Shown here: one piece after another, positions 34,093 through 41,697 of the stretch
Position numbering within the stretch: position 1 is the stretch's first letter
How the letters are laid out: every line of letters starts with the position of its first letter
Assembly (NCBI GenBank): GCA_002841885.1
Contig: PHBE01000012.1
Location: forward strand, 82,146-146,145
From: Deltaproteobacteria bacterium HGW-Deltaproteobacteria-18
Lineage (GTDB): Bacteria; Desulfobacterota; Desulfovibrionia; Desulfovibrionales; Desulfomicrobiaceae
Length of the DNA: 64,000 nt
Direction of reading: 5' to 3'
The notes under the pieces: model-generated
What the model was told of the DNA's origin: nothing
The model's database searches: none
What the model saw: only the letters and a program-made list of their open reading frames with translations
Position numbers and translations under genes: made by a program

Positions 34093-35060
34093 TTGTAATC
34101 ACCCTTGCCACAGGATGATTTGTCATGTTGCCGGTTGCCACCCGACCCTAGCGTGCTTCGCCCGGACTGATTTTGCAGTCCCAGATGTCCTTCACTTCTG
34201 CGCTCGACTTTTGCTGCCGCCTCACGCTGCTCTGCACTATTTATGCAGATTCGGACGCATCTGTTCCTTACGGAAAGGTTACGACTACCACGCCTCTGTC
34301 GCCTGGTTGCGCCATGCGCAACCAGATTCGATCACTGATTCATCAAAAACAGCACGTACCTTTTGGCCGCCCGCTGTCGTGAGCTTCTACCTCACTATGC
34401 GTTATGTTTAACTTAGGCGCCCACTGTGCCTGTGCTTTCATCGCCGGGGCAAATCCCAGACATTATTGCTTCTTTCGGGTTACGAGGTGCCGAAGCTGAC
34501 CTTACTCCAAAATTACTTGCACAAACTTTATAACGCGGGTTCGTCTCCTCGCCATATTAAATCGGGTTGGGATCGCTCCCTTCTATTTGCTGCTCTACAC
34601 GCAAAATTTTTACCGGGGTGTCACCACCAACTTCGAGCCTGCCAGGGATCGACGGCTTATATATCTGCATGCGCAAAAACCCCTCGTGTGTCACAAATGC
34701 TCAAAGAGACACTTGCCCCACACCCCCATTTTCTGGGGCACACGACATATTTGATTATCCAGTCGCACCACCATCAATACAATAAAAATATGAACTCAAC
34801 TCCTAATCACTCCTCGCCAAACAGCGACTTGCTCATAGGAACTGGTTCCCAAACCGAACGGGCCCGTTTCCGTAGCATTCGGCTTTCCTGGTCATCTACT
34901 TCTTCAAGATCATAATCCGGATGGCTGTCCGGCTGGCTGGCACCGATCCATCAAAGTAGTGGCGACTAAACGGCAACATGACAAAATCATCAATCATCCA
35001 ATCCTATATATAATCAGGCTATGCCTGTTGAAAGGGGTACGCGAGAAGGGAAAATTGCGA
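34093..35060. other. Gene-free kilobase in island
   Basis: No convincing gene on either strand. It contains the second copy of a 30-bp repeat (34529-34558). A 47-codon minus-strand open stretch at 34807-34950 ends ARSVWEPVPMSKSLFGEE and has coding-like composition, but it lacks a start and is cut by a stop upstream, so it may be the tail of a lost gene. A GTTTAAC near 34407 resembles an integron core but has no partner. The region is more GC-rich than its neighbours and leads into a strongly folded block. Confidence 0.45.
34529..34558 (+). repeat. Dispersed 30-bp repeat, copy 2
   Basis: Matches 11653-11682 at 29 of 30 positions, same orientation. It lies in non-coding DNA between hipA and the folded block. 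Confidence 0.6.
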
Positions 35061-35240
35061 TGTGATATCACAAAGAAGCCGGTGAACACCGGCTTCGCGG
35101 GATACGAAAGATCCCGCCAAAGGTAGGTACATTGGGTGACTCCCGAAGGAGTCGAAGCGCACACATTTATGCGCTTGAAGACATACCCAAATGTATGGGA
35201 AAGATTTCTTTTTCACGGCAAGGCGTGAAAAAGAAAATCT
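35061..35240 (+). ncRNA. Candidate structured RNA, five hairpins in 180 bases
   Basis: A chain of near-perfect stems: GAAGCCGGT/ACCGGCTTC (35075-35096, GAAC loop); GCGGGAT/ATCCCGC (35097-35117); an outer stem TACATTGGGT with ACCCAAATGTA (35128-35195, one bulge) enclosing GACTCC/GGAGTC (35138-35153) and AAGCGCA/TGCGCTT (35155-35176); then a 15-16-bp hairpin (35202-35240). A 12-bp palindrome TGTGATATCACA (35061-35072) stands in front and may be a protein site. Stems abut with 0-2 bases between them, giving a cloverleaf-like fold. The strand is assumed from the downstream gene at 35489. No reverse transcriptase or relaxase gene is near. No known RNA class was recognised. Confidence 0.5.
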
Positions 35241-35423
35241 AATCCGCACCTCAATGTAGTAAGCATCTATTTGATTTTTTTAAATAAAGACAATGAACGA
35301 ACAGGCCCCTGGCGGGCCCAAGATGGTTCTTGATAAGAATTTTGATGATCTTGTTCTAAAACCGGAAAAGAAAAATCGTTTTCCCATTCCTCTCTTATGA
35401 AAAATCTAATTTGGGAGGTAATC

Positions 35424-35498
35424 ATGGAAAACGAAATCGCCCGTTTTGGGCTGGCAAGTGCAATCCTGTGCCCTGACCGAGGTCTGACATGGGCATAG
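35424..35498 (+). CDS. 24-residue leader peptide coupled to the next gene
   Basis: An ATG with a strong GGGAGG 5 bases upstream opens a 24-codon frame (MENEIARFGLASAILCPDRG, then LTWA). It stops at 35498, overlapping the ATG of the 357-residue gene (35489) by 10 bases. The better ribosome site belongs to this short frame, which suggests translational coupling or a regulatory leader. It could instead be the true N terminus joined by a frameshift. Confidence 0.45.
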   Translation: MENEIARFGLASAILCPDRGLTWA

Positions 35499-36562
35499 TC
35501 AAAGACCTTGAAGAGTCAACTCAGACAACAAATCAAGCTATTTACAAGGTGATCCAGGCGCAACGCGCCTTGGCCTTACGGCATCGCCATCCGAATCTCA
35601 TGGAGTATCTGGAGCGAACGTCATGGACACAAACGGCAGCGGCCCTGACCGCCCATTTCTGGCCCAAGACCGTATCTCAGGAACTTTTCGTGCAGGCAGA
35701 AATTGAACGGATTTATCTGGCCGGGCTTATCCTCGCGCCACTATCCGGACAATGCCCTGGCTTTTGGAATCCCTGGAGACACAATGGACATCTGGTGTGC
35801 TGGCTCAGGCAGTACACTTCTATGAAGCAGGGCAAAGTTCATTTGTTTACGCACGGGTGGAACTGGGAAGAAGCCATCGAAGGACTTGCCCAAAGTGCAC
35901 AGTCATTCGGGATCATGGACCATGATTTTATCGAGTTCTGTTCTGAGTTAATAGTCAGCAATGTCTACTGCCCGACAGTTCGTGGGCAGTTCGCGCGGAA
36001 GATTTTTGCGCCACTTCTTTTTCATGAGCAGGGCTTAAAGATTTTCCGAACAGCGAAAGCAAATCAGTCTGTGACATGGTGGGACGAAAAGCATGCATTT
36101 GTACTCAGCAAAAATCGTATCATTTCCATCAAGGGGCAATGGACAGACCTCACAACTGATTCCTGTACGCTGTGGAATTACACCGCCCGGATCAAGAACA
36201 AAGCGCTGCTCATCTTCCTTTCAGACGATTTCTTGAAATCCGTGAGGAACAATATCGCGGATATCCTGAATTCAGGCGCTAATCCGCAGCAAAAAGTATT
36301 TTCCATATCAACGATGATGCTACGCGTTCATCGCTGGGCGAAGCATTGTCCCAACGCAAGACCGCAATGCAACGAACTTGAACGGTGGCTGCGGCAGAAA
36401 ACCGAAAAAAACTTGTTCATGAAGTACCCACGGCTTGAAGGCATGTATTTCAGCATCGGGAAGGCAGACTGGGATAACGGGTTCTACCCTCGAAACAAAA
36501 GCGGGCTATTGGAAGACATCACATTGGACTCGTGGCTAAAATGGTGGGGGCCACGCCGGTAA
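35489..36562 (+). CDS. Trp-rich protein of unknown function
   Basis: A 357-residue protein with unusually many Trp (WTQTAAALTAHFWP, FWNPWRHNGHLVCW, WNWEEAIEG, LKWWGPRR at the C terminus) and basic residues. No signal peptide or membrane helix is seen. I recognise no family or catalytic motif. GAGG lies 7 bases before the start, within the coupled leader peptide. It is the only protein gene between the folded block at 35061-35240 and a 17-bp-stem terminator, so the RNA block, leader and this protein may form one unit. Confidence 0.6.
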   Translation: MGIVKDLEESTQTTNQAIYKVIQAQRALALRHRHPNLMEYLERTSWTQTAAALTAHFWPKTVSQELFVQAEIERIYLAGLILAPLSGQCPGFWNPWRHNGHLVCWLRQYTSMKQGKVHLFTHGWNWEEAIEGLAQSAQSFGIMDHDFIEFCSELIVSNVYCPTVRGQFARKIFAPLLFHEQGLKIFRTAKANQSVTWWDEKHAFVLSKNRIISIKGQWTDLTTDSCTLWNYTARIKNKALLIFLSDDFLKSVRNNIADILNSGANPQQKVFSISTMMLRVHRWAKHCPNARPQCNELERWLRQKTEKNLFMKYPRLEGMYFSIGKADWDNGFYPRNKSGLLEDITLDSWLKWWGPRR

Positions 36563-36734
36563 TGAGTAGGTTTTCATTGCTTGTTTTCATAGAGCCAGGG
36601 TTTTGGCTGAGGTTTTCTTCACCTTCAGGTTCCACCTATTGGCAGACACTCCTTGCCGACGGATTGAAACCGTCCCAGACTTACGAAAAGGAATTATCAC
36701 CTCCACCACGTGAGTGCGCCCAGCAGGGCGCACC

Positions 36735-36772
36735 ACAATAAATAGGGCTGCATTCGCAGCCCTATTTATTGT
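36735..36772. terminator. Bidirectional terminator, 17-bp perfect stem
   Basis: Positions 36735-36751 pair perfectly with 36756-36772 around ATTC; the core is AGGGCTGC/GCAGCCCT with an A/T-rich base. It lies between convergent genes (35489 plus, 36785 minus) and should stop transcription from both sides. Confidence 0.85.
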
Positions 36773-36784
36773 AATATTTTATAA

Positions 36785-37108
36785 TTATTCGCTCTTTGCG
36801 GGCATCATAATTGGTAATGGCTTGGTATTGGGGGGCGTTGGTTTGTTCTTCGGGGATCTAACTTGAGCGGATCTTGTTTCGATATCTACCTCCTCGGATG
36901 TTTCTTGTTTTCGGCGATCGAGTTCAGCCTGAATTTCTTTAAGAGCCTTGTGACACTGTTTTTCGATGAGCAGGGCAATTTCGTCATTCAGAACAAATTT
37001 CCATTCAAGCTCCTTGCACTCCGACTTGATCAACCTGAGCTGCTCAGCAACTTTACCGGGCACACGAAACTTAACTGCCTCATTTTTTTGGATTTCCTTA
37101 ATTAGCAT
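36785..37108 (-). CDS. Small charged protein, possibly DNA-binding
   Basis: A 107-residue protein. Residues 10-70 (VKFRVPGKVAEQLRLIKSEC followed by KELEWKFVLNDEIALLIEKQ) look like a strand plus two helices, as in ribbon-helix-helix or mobilisation accessory proteins, followed by a disordered Pro/Lys tail. GAGGT precedes the start. It is divergent from the excisionase-like gene. The family is not identified. Confidence 0.5.
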   Translation of the reverse strand: MLIKEIQKNEAVKFRVPGKVAEQLRLIKSECKELEWKFVLNDEIALLIEKQCHKALKEIQAELDRRKQETSEEVDIETRSAQVRSPKNKPTPPNTKPLPIMMPAKSE

Positions 37109-37214
37109 ATGGGTACCTCATATTTGAATTTACCCTTTCACCCGGGAAAGAAGCTTTTTTTTTCATTTCGACTCATTTTCTTGGCCAAGTTGAAAAAAAA
37201 TCGCGTTTCCCGCG

Positions 37215-37231
37215 CCTCCGATCATCGGAGG
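37215..37231 (+). promoter_or_regulatory. 17-base palindrome covering a ribosome site
   Basis: CCTCCGAT-C-ATCGGAGG is perfectly symmetric. Its right arm contains the GGAGG that serves the ATG at 37237, 5 bases away. As RNA, CCTCCG pairs with CGGAGG and hides the ribosome site. As DNA it is an operator-like palindrome between two divergent genes. Confidence 0.55.
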
Positions 37232-37236
37232 TTAAT

Positions 37237-37509
37237 ATGAATGAAGTTGAGTTTGAAAATGAAGCGGGAGTGACCGCGAAGGAAGTAATGAAAAAATTAG
37301 GGTGTTCGCGGAGTCTGCTGTCCACTCCTGAAATGAAGATCGCACTTGGGGCATTTGTAATAGGAAAGAGCGGGATCCGATTTAAAAAATCGTACGTGAA
37401 AAGGATGATGGAGGGAGAGACTCTGATTGCTTTGCTCGAAGAGCAAATGCAAGCGACCACCTCCCACAGCATAGAAGGAATGGCTGAGTCCAAGTTGGGA
37501 CTTTGGTAG
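37237..37509 (+). CDS. Excisionase-like small HTH protein
   Basis: A 90-residue protein. VTAKEVMKKLGCSRSLLSTP followed by IRFKKSYVKRMMEG has the MerR/AlpA-type pattern in which the helix-turn-helix is followed by a short wing. It ends 18 bases before the first integrase gene, the usual place for a recombination directionality factor. The ribosome site lies in a palindrome. The role in excision is inference from position and size. Confidence 0.6.
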   Translation: MNEVEFENEAGVTAKEVMKKLGCSRSLLSTPEMKIALGAFVIGKSGIRFKKSYVKRMMEGETLIALLEEQMQATTSHSIEGMAESKLGLW

Positions 37510-37527
37510 AAAGAGGTAATAATATAA

Positions 37528-38583
37528 ATGGCTTATTATGAAGAAGAAACTGGCAAATGGCGTGGTGTCATCAAATATAGCGAAACGAAACGAAGAACAA
37601 AACTCGTAGCAACAGAGCGTGAAGCGGTGGAGTGGGAAACCCTAGGACGCGCCGAACGGGATCGAAATCGACAACAATCAAAAAATCGCAAAGGGATATT
37701 GTCCATATCGAACTATTGTATCGGCCCTCTCGTAGAGGGATATCTGATTCATCTTCAAGGCAGGAACAAGCCTCGGGAATGGAGCGAAAAATTGAATTTT
37801 TTCAGAAGGTTTCTGTCGATTGTCCCGTCGAAAACACATGTTTCAAACATTACACCAGACATGGTGATGGCATTCATTGACCGTGACCAGGCACGTTCGG
37901 GGAATGCTCGTAACAAAGACCTTAAGCGGCTTGATGCGGCTTGGGCATGGGGCGTAAAGCGACTTAAACTGCCATATGCAAACCCATTTGTTTTCTGCGA
38001 CAGGTTTCCGGAATTAAGAAAAGCAAAGTATATACCGCCTTTTCAAGACGTTCTGAAGGTTACATTATCCGCGACAGGCGAGGAGCGTTTAATTTTGATG
38101 CTCTGTCTCGTGACAGCGGCTCGACGTGTCGAAATGTTTAGAATCAAAGTAGAAACTGATTTTATTCCAGATGACTGCATTATTGTTCTAACAACAGAAA
38201 AGACAAATGGAAATGGCGAGAGAAGAGATAAAATAAAAATACCGGACGAGTTGAGTCAACAAATACAGAGACACATCGAAAATAATAGCATTACAGAGAT
38301 GCTGTTTAATTATGTCAGTCCAGATCGTGGAAACTGGGACAAGTGGCTCAAAGATTTTTGTATACAGAATGAAGTAAAACCATTCACGATCCATGGAATA
38401 AGGCATCGTGTGGCAACAGAGTTGATCAAGAAGAAAATTGAACTTACGGATATCCAGGCCCTTCTGAGACACACTCGGGCATCGACCACAGATAATTATA
38501 TTCATAATATCGGCGAATCTCTAGATATAACTATATATACAAAATCAGTTCTAGATTTACTGAAAATTAATAATGCAGCGTAA
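37528..38583 (+). CDS. Tyrosine recombinase (integrase) 1
   Basis: A 351-residue integrase. It has an N-terminal arm-type DNA-binding domain (MAYYEEETGKWRGVIKYSET), a SAM-like core-binding domain, and the catalytic domain with Arg199/200 (TAARRVEMF), His289 and Arg292 (HGIRH), a late His in LLRHTRAST and the nucleophile Tyr in DNYIH. All catalytic residues are present. It is a distant paralogue of the next gene, with the same start pattern and the same HGIRH motif. It has its own terminator. Confidence 0.88.
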   Translation: MAYYEEETGKWRGVIKYSETKRRTKLVATEREAVEWETLGRAERDRNRQQSKNRKGILSISNYCIGPLVEGYLIHLQGRNKPREWSEKLNFFRRFLSIVPSKTHVSNITPDMVMAFIDRDQARSGNARNKDLKRLDAAWAWGVKRLKLPYANPFVFCDRFPELRKAKYIPPFQDVLKVTLSATGEERLILMLCLVTAARRVEMFRIKVETDFIPDDCIIVLTTEKTNGNGERRDKIKIPDELSQQIQRHIENNSITEMLFNYVSPDRGNWDKWLKDFCIQNEVKPFTIHGIRHRVATELIKKKIELTDIQALLRHTRASTTDNYIHNIGESLDITIYTKSVLDLLKINNAA

Positions 38584-38616
38584 AAAAAAGCGAGTCAGAG
38601 ATGGCTCGCTTTTTTT
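38582..38616 (+). terminator. Terminator between the two integrase genes
   Basis: AGCGAG at 38589-38594 pairs with CTCGCT at 38605-38610, flanked by A8 before and T7 after. It separates the two integrase transcripts. Confidence 0.85.
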
Positions 38617-38687
38617 GTTGAAATAAAAAGCACTATAAAGTATACTTATTAAAGATGGTTAGGCGTCTATGCTTATTTGGAGGCTAT

Positions 38688-39779
38688 ATGGCTTACAAAG
38701 AGAATGGACGCTGGCGGGCTGCTGTCAAATTTGACGGCACTCGCAAGACAAAGTTCTTTGACAGAAAAAAAGATGCTGAAGTGTGGGAGAAAGAGATGCT
38801 GGCATCACTCAAACAGTCAGCGACCCTTGATAATGAAACAAGTGCTCCAACGCCTCTTATCGGTCTGACTCTCAAAGAGTGGCTTGATTCATATGTGGAA
38901 TCGCAAAATGGCTGCGTGAGCACGAAGACGTACAAGGAAAAGGCTCTTTGTCGCGACATGTTCTTGGAGCAGTACCATGGCGAGGGCAGGACTGTGAAAA
39001 AAGGCGGCGGAAGAGGGAGTCTGACAGTGGTGCAAATAACGCCACTTGTCGCACAGCAATACTTCAAATCTGAGCGCAAGTTTGGACGAAGCGGTAACGC
39101 TGTGAACAAGGACCGCAAAAACTTGATAGCTGCCTGGAACTGGGGAGTTCAGTACTACGGTTTTCCAACCGAAAATCCTTTCAAGCGAGTCAAGCGTCAG
39201 CCGGAATCCAGATCGCCACGATACATCCCATCGTTAGAGGACTTCCTGGCCGTAATCAATATCGCCGATGGCCAGGACAAGACCCTGCTGCTGACCCTGT
39301 TTTACTCGGCGGGCCGGAAGAGTGAAGTCTTCAAGTTGATGACCGACGATGTAGATTTGCGGGAGAATAGGCTTCGCTTATGGACCCGTAAACGGAAGAA
39401 CTCAGACGTAGAGGCAGATTATGTGCCGATCCCTCCTGAATTCAAACCGGCCTTGTGCGAGCAAATGAACCGGCACCCGGACGTGGCTCATGTGTTCGTG
39501 AGTAGGCGAGGCCAAAAGCCTTTGGTCGATCACCGACGTTGGCTTTATCGTTTATGTGAACGGGCCGGAGTCAGGGCCTTTGGGTTTCACGGTATTCGCC
39601 ACCTTGCGGCGAGTGTGGCAATCGCTGACGGTTCGGTAGGTCTTCTTGATGTCCAGCAACTCCTTAGACACAAATCAGCAACTACGACGCAACGCTACAT
39701 TCATCGTGTCACAACGTCTAATCGGGCCACGTCAGTTTTGGCATCGAAAATTCTTGGGACACGCAGGCGGGACACGTGA
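38688..39779 (+). CDS. Tyrosine recombinase (integrase) 2, adjacent to tRNA-Asp
   Basis: A 363-residue integrase. The N-terminal domain MAYKENGRWRAAVKFDGTRK resembles that of integrase 1. The catalytic domain has SAGRKSEVF, HGIRHLAAS and LLRHKSATTTQRYIH with all active-site residues. The ATG at 38688 has a perfect GGAGG 5 bases upstream; an in-frame start at 38655 has none. It ends 45 bases before tRNA-Asp, so it is the best candidate for the enzyme that inserted the island there. Confidence 0.9.
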   Translation: MAYKENGRWRAAVKFDGTRKTKFFDRKKDAEVWEKEMLASLKQSATLDNETSAPTPLIGLTLKEWLDSYVESQNGCVSTKTYKEKALCRDMFLEQYHGEGRTVKKGGGRGSLTVVQITPLVAQQYFKSERKFGRSGNAVNKDRKNLIAAWNWGVQYYGFPTENPFKRVKRQPESRSPRYIPSLEDFLAVINIADGQDKTLLLTLFYSAGRKSEVFKLMTDDVDLRENRLRLWTRKRKNSDVEADYVPIPPEFKPALCEQMNRHPDVAHVFVSRRGQKPLVDHRRWLYRLCERAGVRAFGFHGIRHLAASVAIADGSVGLLDVQQLLRHKSATTTQRYIHRVTTSNRATSVLASKILGTRRRDT

Positions 39780-39782
39780 ACA

Positions 39783-39814
39783 AGAAAAAGGGTTTACGCT
39801 TTCACGTAAACCCT
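39783..39814. terminator. Terminator downstream of tRNA-Asp
   Basis: AGGGTTTACG at 39789-39798 pairs with CGTAAACCCT at 39805-39814. An A5 run on the left is a T run for minus-strand transcripts, so it ends the tRNA-Asp transcript and may also end the integrase mRNA. Sites A and C have a different hairpin in the same position, meaning each insert brings its own terminator. Confidence 0.8.
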
Positions 39815-39823
39815 TGATTTCTT

Positions 39824-39900
<77 letters not shown>

Positions 39901-39905
39901 GCATT

Positions 39906-39943
39906 TTGTAAGGCCGACGCTCTCCCAGCTGAGCTAACCGCCC
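39906..39943 (-). pseudogene. tRNA-Val(TAC) 5' half, truncated
   Basis: Reading the minus strand, GGGCGGTTAGCTCAGCTGGG, then AGAGCGTCGGCCTTACAA is the first 38 bases of a tRNA-Val, ending just after anticodon TAC. The anticodon 3' stem, T arm and acceptor 3' strand are missing, and tRNA-Asp begins 5 bases later. In an intact Val-Asp pair about 38 tRNA bases plus a spacer would lie between. The gene cannot make a tRNA. Confidence 0.8.
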
Positions 39944-40195
39944 CGTCCCGTCCAACGAGAAACAGTCTTTATAGGGGCCAATGCCTGCTGTCAAAGACTT
40001 TTTTCGAAAAATTTTAATTTGATTTTAAAACCCTATATTTCAACAACTTACGATACGAGCAATCACCGCCAAATAAAGCGTTCTGCCTCGACATCAATGC
40101 GCAATATCCCCGAATCAGACAACTTTCTCTCTTCAGGACCACTCAACTCCGCCAGACACCGCCGATTCACCCGGTCGCAAGGAGTACGCAAGTAC

Positions 40196-40624
40196 TCAAA
40201 ACTGATCGTCACACTCCATCACTTCCAGAGGCGCAACCCCGGAGCGGTTCCTGAGCCAGTTGATGCCGCGCAGGACTGGCCCGCGGGAGATGATGTACCT
40301 TTCCAGGCGGTATTTGCCCGGAAAATCCATGAGCATGATGCCAAGGAAGATGGTCAGCAGGCCCTGGCCGGGCAGAAAGAGCATCAGCACCCCAGCCAGG
40401 AAGAGGACGAGGCCCAGCATGTTCTTGAGGATCAGGACGATTATGCGCAGGACGGGAAGGCGCCTGCGCCATAGCGTCTTGCCGCGCCTTTCGGCGCAGA
40501 AATAGTCGGCGGGAATGCGGGCGGCCACCAGGGGGATGACCAGCAGCGAGCCCACGAATGTCAGGGCGGACAAAGCGGCCAGCCAGCCAAGCCCTTCCGC
40601 CCACCCTTCAAGTCCCGCCAGCAT
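40196..40624 (-). CDS. PGPGW-family membrane protein
   Basis: A 142-residue inner-membrane protein with two or three hydrophobic helices. The family motif FLPGQGLLTIFLGIMLMDFP is followed by GKYRLERYI. The function of the family is unknown. It lies 6 bases after the adenosine-kinase-like gene, so the two are probably co-transcribed. It is the first intact backbone gene after the tRNA site. Confidence 0.75.
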   Translation of the reverse strand: MLAGLEGWAEGLGWLAALSALTFVGSLLVIPLVAARIPADYFCAERRGKTLWRRRLPVLRIIVLILKNMLGLVLFLAGVLMLFLPGQGLLTIFLGIMLMDFPGKYRLERYIISRGPVLRGINWLRNRSGVAPLEVMECDDQF

Positions 40625-40630
40625 GACGTG

Positions 40631-41626
40631 CTACCGGCCCCGAAATTCGGCCAGGGTCTTGGCGTACTCTTCGGGCTTGAGCCTGGGGCCGAAGGTCTGG
40701 ACCACCCTGGACGCGGCCAGGCTCGCGAACTCGCCAGCCTGGGCGTAATTCATGTCGTGGGTAATGCCGTACAGGAAGGCTCCGGCAAACATGTCCCCGG
40801 CGCCGTTGGTATCCAGGGGCGTAACCCGGCAGGCGTCGATCTCGTGCATGTCCTCACCGTCATAAACCAGAGCGCCCTCCCCGCCGAGAGTGACCACGAA
40901 GGCCTTGGCGTTGCGGTGCAGCTTTTCCACGGCCTTGGCCAGGGTGCGGCACTCGCCCCAGAGCAGGGCCTCTTCGCGGTTGCAGAAAAGCAGATCCACC
41001 CCTTCGCCGACAATCTCCTCCAGACCCAGACGAAAGTATTTGACCATGGACGGATCGGAGAAACTCAGCGCGGTTTTGACCCCGGCTTCACGTGCCATGT
41101 TCATGGCTGAAACAACAGCTGGCCTCGCCGTGGGCGAGGTCACCAGATAGCCTTCGGAGTAGAGAAATTCGGACTCGCGCAACTCTTCCGGGCACAACTG
41201 CGCAATTGACAGGGATTCGGAGATGCCAAGGTAGGTGTTCATGGTCCGCTCGGCGTCGGGCGTGATCATGACCAGGCATTTGCCGGTGACACCGTCGGCG
41301 CGACGTTCGGAAAGGTTGGTGCCTACCCCGGCCCGGGCCAGTTCCTGGGCATAGAAATCACCCATTTCATCGTTGCTGACCAGGCAGGTGTAAAAGGACT
41401 TTCCGCCGAAAAAGGCGTTGGCTACGACCGTGTTGGCAGCCGACCCTCCGCCCGAGCGGACGCTGCGTTCGCTGCGCAGATATTCGAGCAGCTCGAACTG
41501 CCGCTCTTCGTCGACCAGGGTCATGAAGCCCTTTTCCACGCCCATGGTTTCCAAAAAGGCATCGGGCACCTCGAATTCCATGTCGACCAGGGCGTTGCCC
41601 ATGCCGTAAACATCGTACTTTTTCAT
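40631..41626 (-). CDS. PfkB-family sugar/nucleoside kinase, adenosine kinase-like
   Basis: A 331-residue kinase. The N-terminal substrate motif GGGSAANTVVANAFFGG and the C-terminal catalytic motif DTNGAGDMFAGAFLYG (base Asp) are intact. The long N-terminal lid and the GNALVD start match adenosine kinases, which convert adenosine to AMP; ribokinase-type substrates are the alternative. AGGAAG precedes the start. A small inverted repeat CCCATA/TATGGG (41671-41687) lies upstream. Confidence 0.8.
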   Translation of the reverse strand: MKKYDVYGMGNALVDMEFEVPDAFLETMGVEKGFMTLVDEERQFELLEYLRSERSVRSGGGSAANTVVANAFFGGKSFYTCLVSNDEMGDFYAQELARAGVGTNLSERRADGVTGKCLVMITPDAERTMNTYLGISESLSIAQLCPEELRESEFLYSEGYLVTSPTARPAVVSAMNMAREAGVKTALSFSDPSMVKYFRLGLEEIVGEGVDLLFCNREEALLWGECRTLAKAVEKLHRNAKAFVVTLGGEGALVYDGEDMHEIDACRVTPLDTNGAGDMFAGAFLYGITHDMNYAQAGEFASLAASRVVQTFGPRLKPEEYAKTLAEFRGR

Positions 41627-41697
41627 TAATTCTTCCTATCAGCTCTCAATTTTAATTGTATTTCACAGGACCCATACGACCTATGGGACCCATAATC

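Noticed and set aside
35061..35240. Retron RNA
   Set aside because: The hairpin chain is reminiscent, but no reverse transcriptase gene lies nearby and no a1/a2 pairing at the ends was found.
36640..36700. ATTGAAACC resembling the end of a CRISPR repeat
   Set aside because: It occurs once, without regularly spaced repeats or cas genes. No CRISPR array was found in the window.
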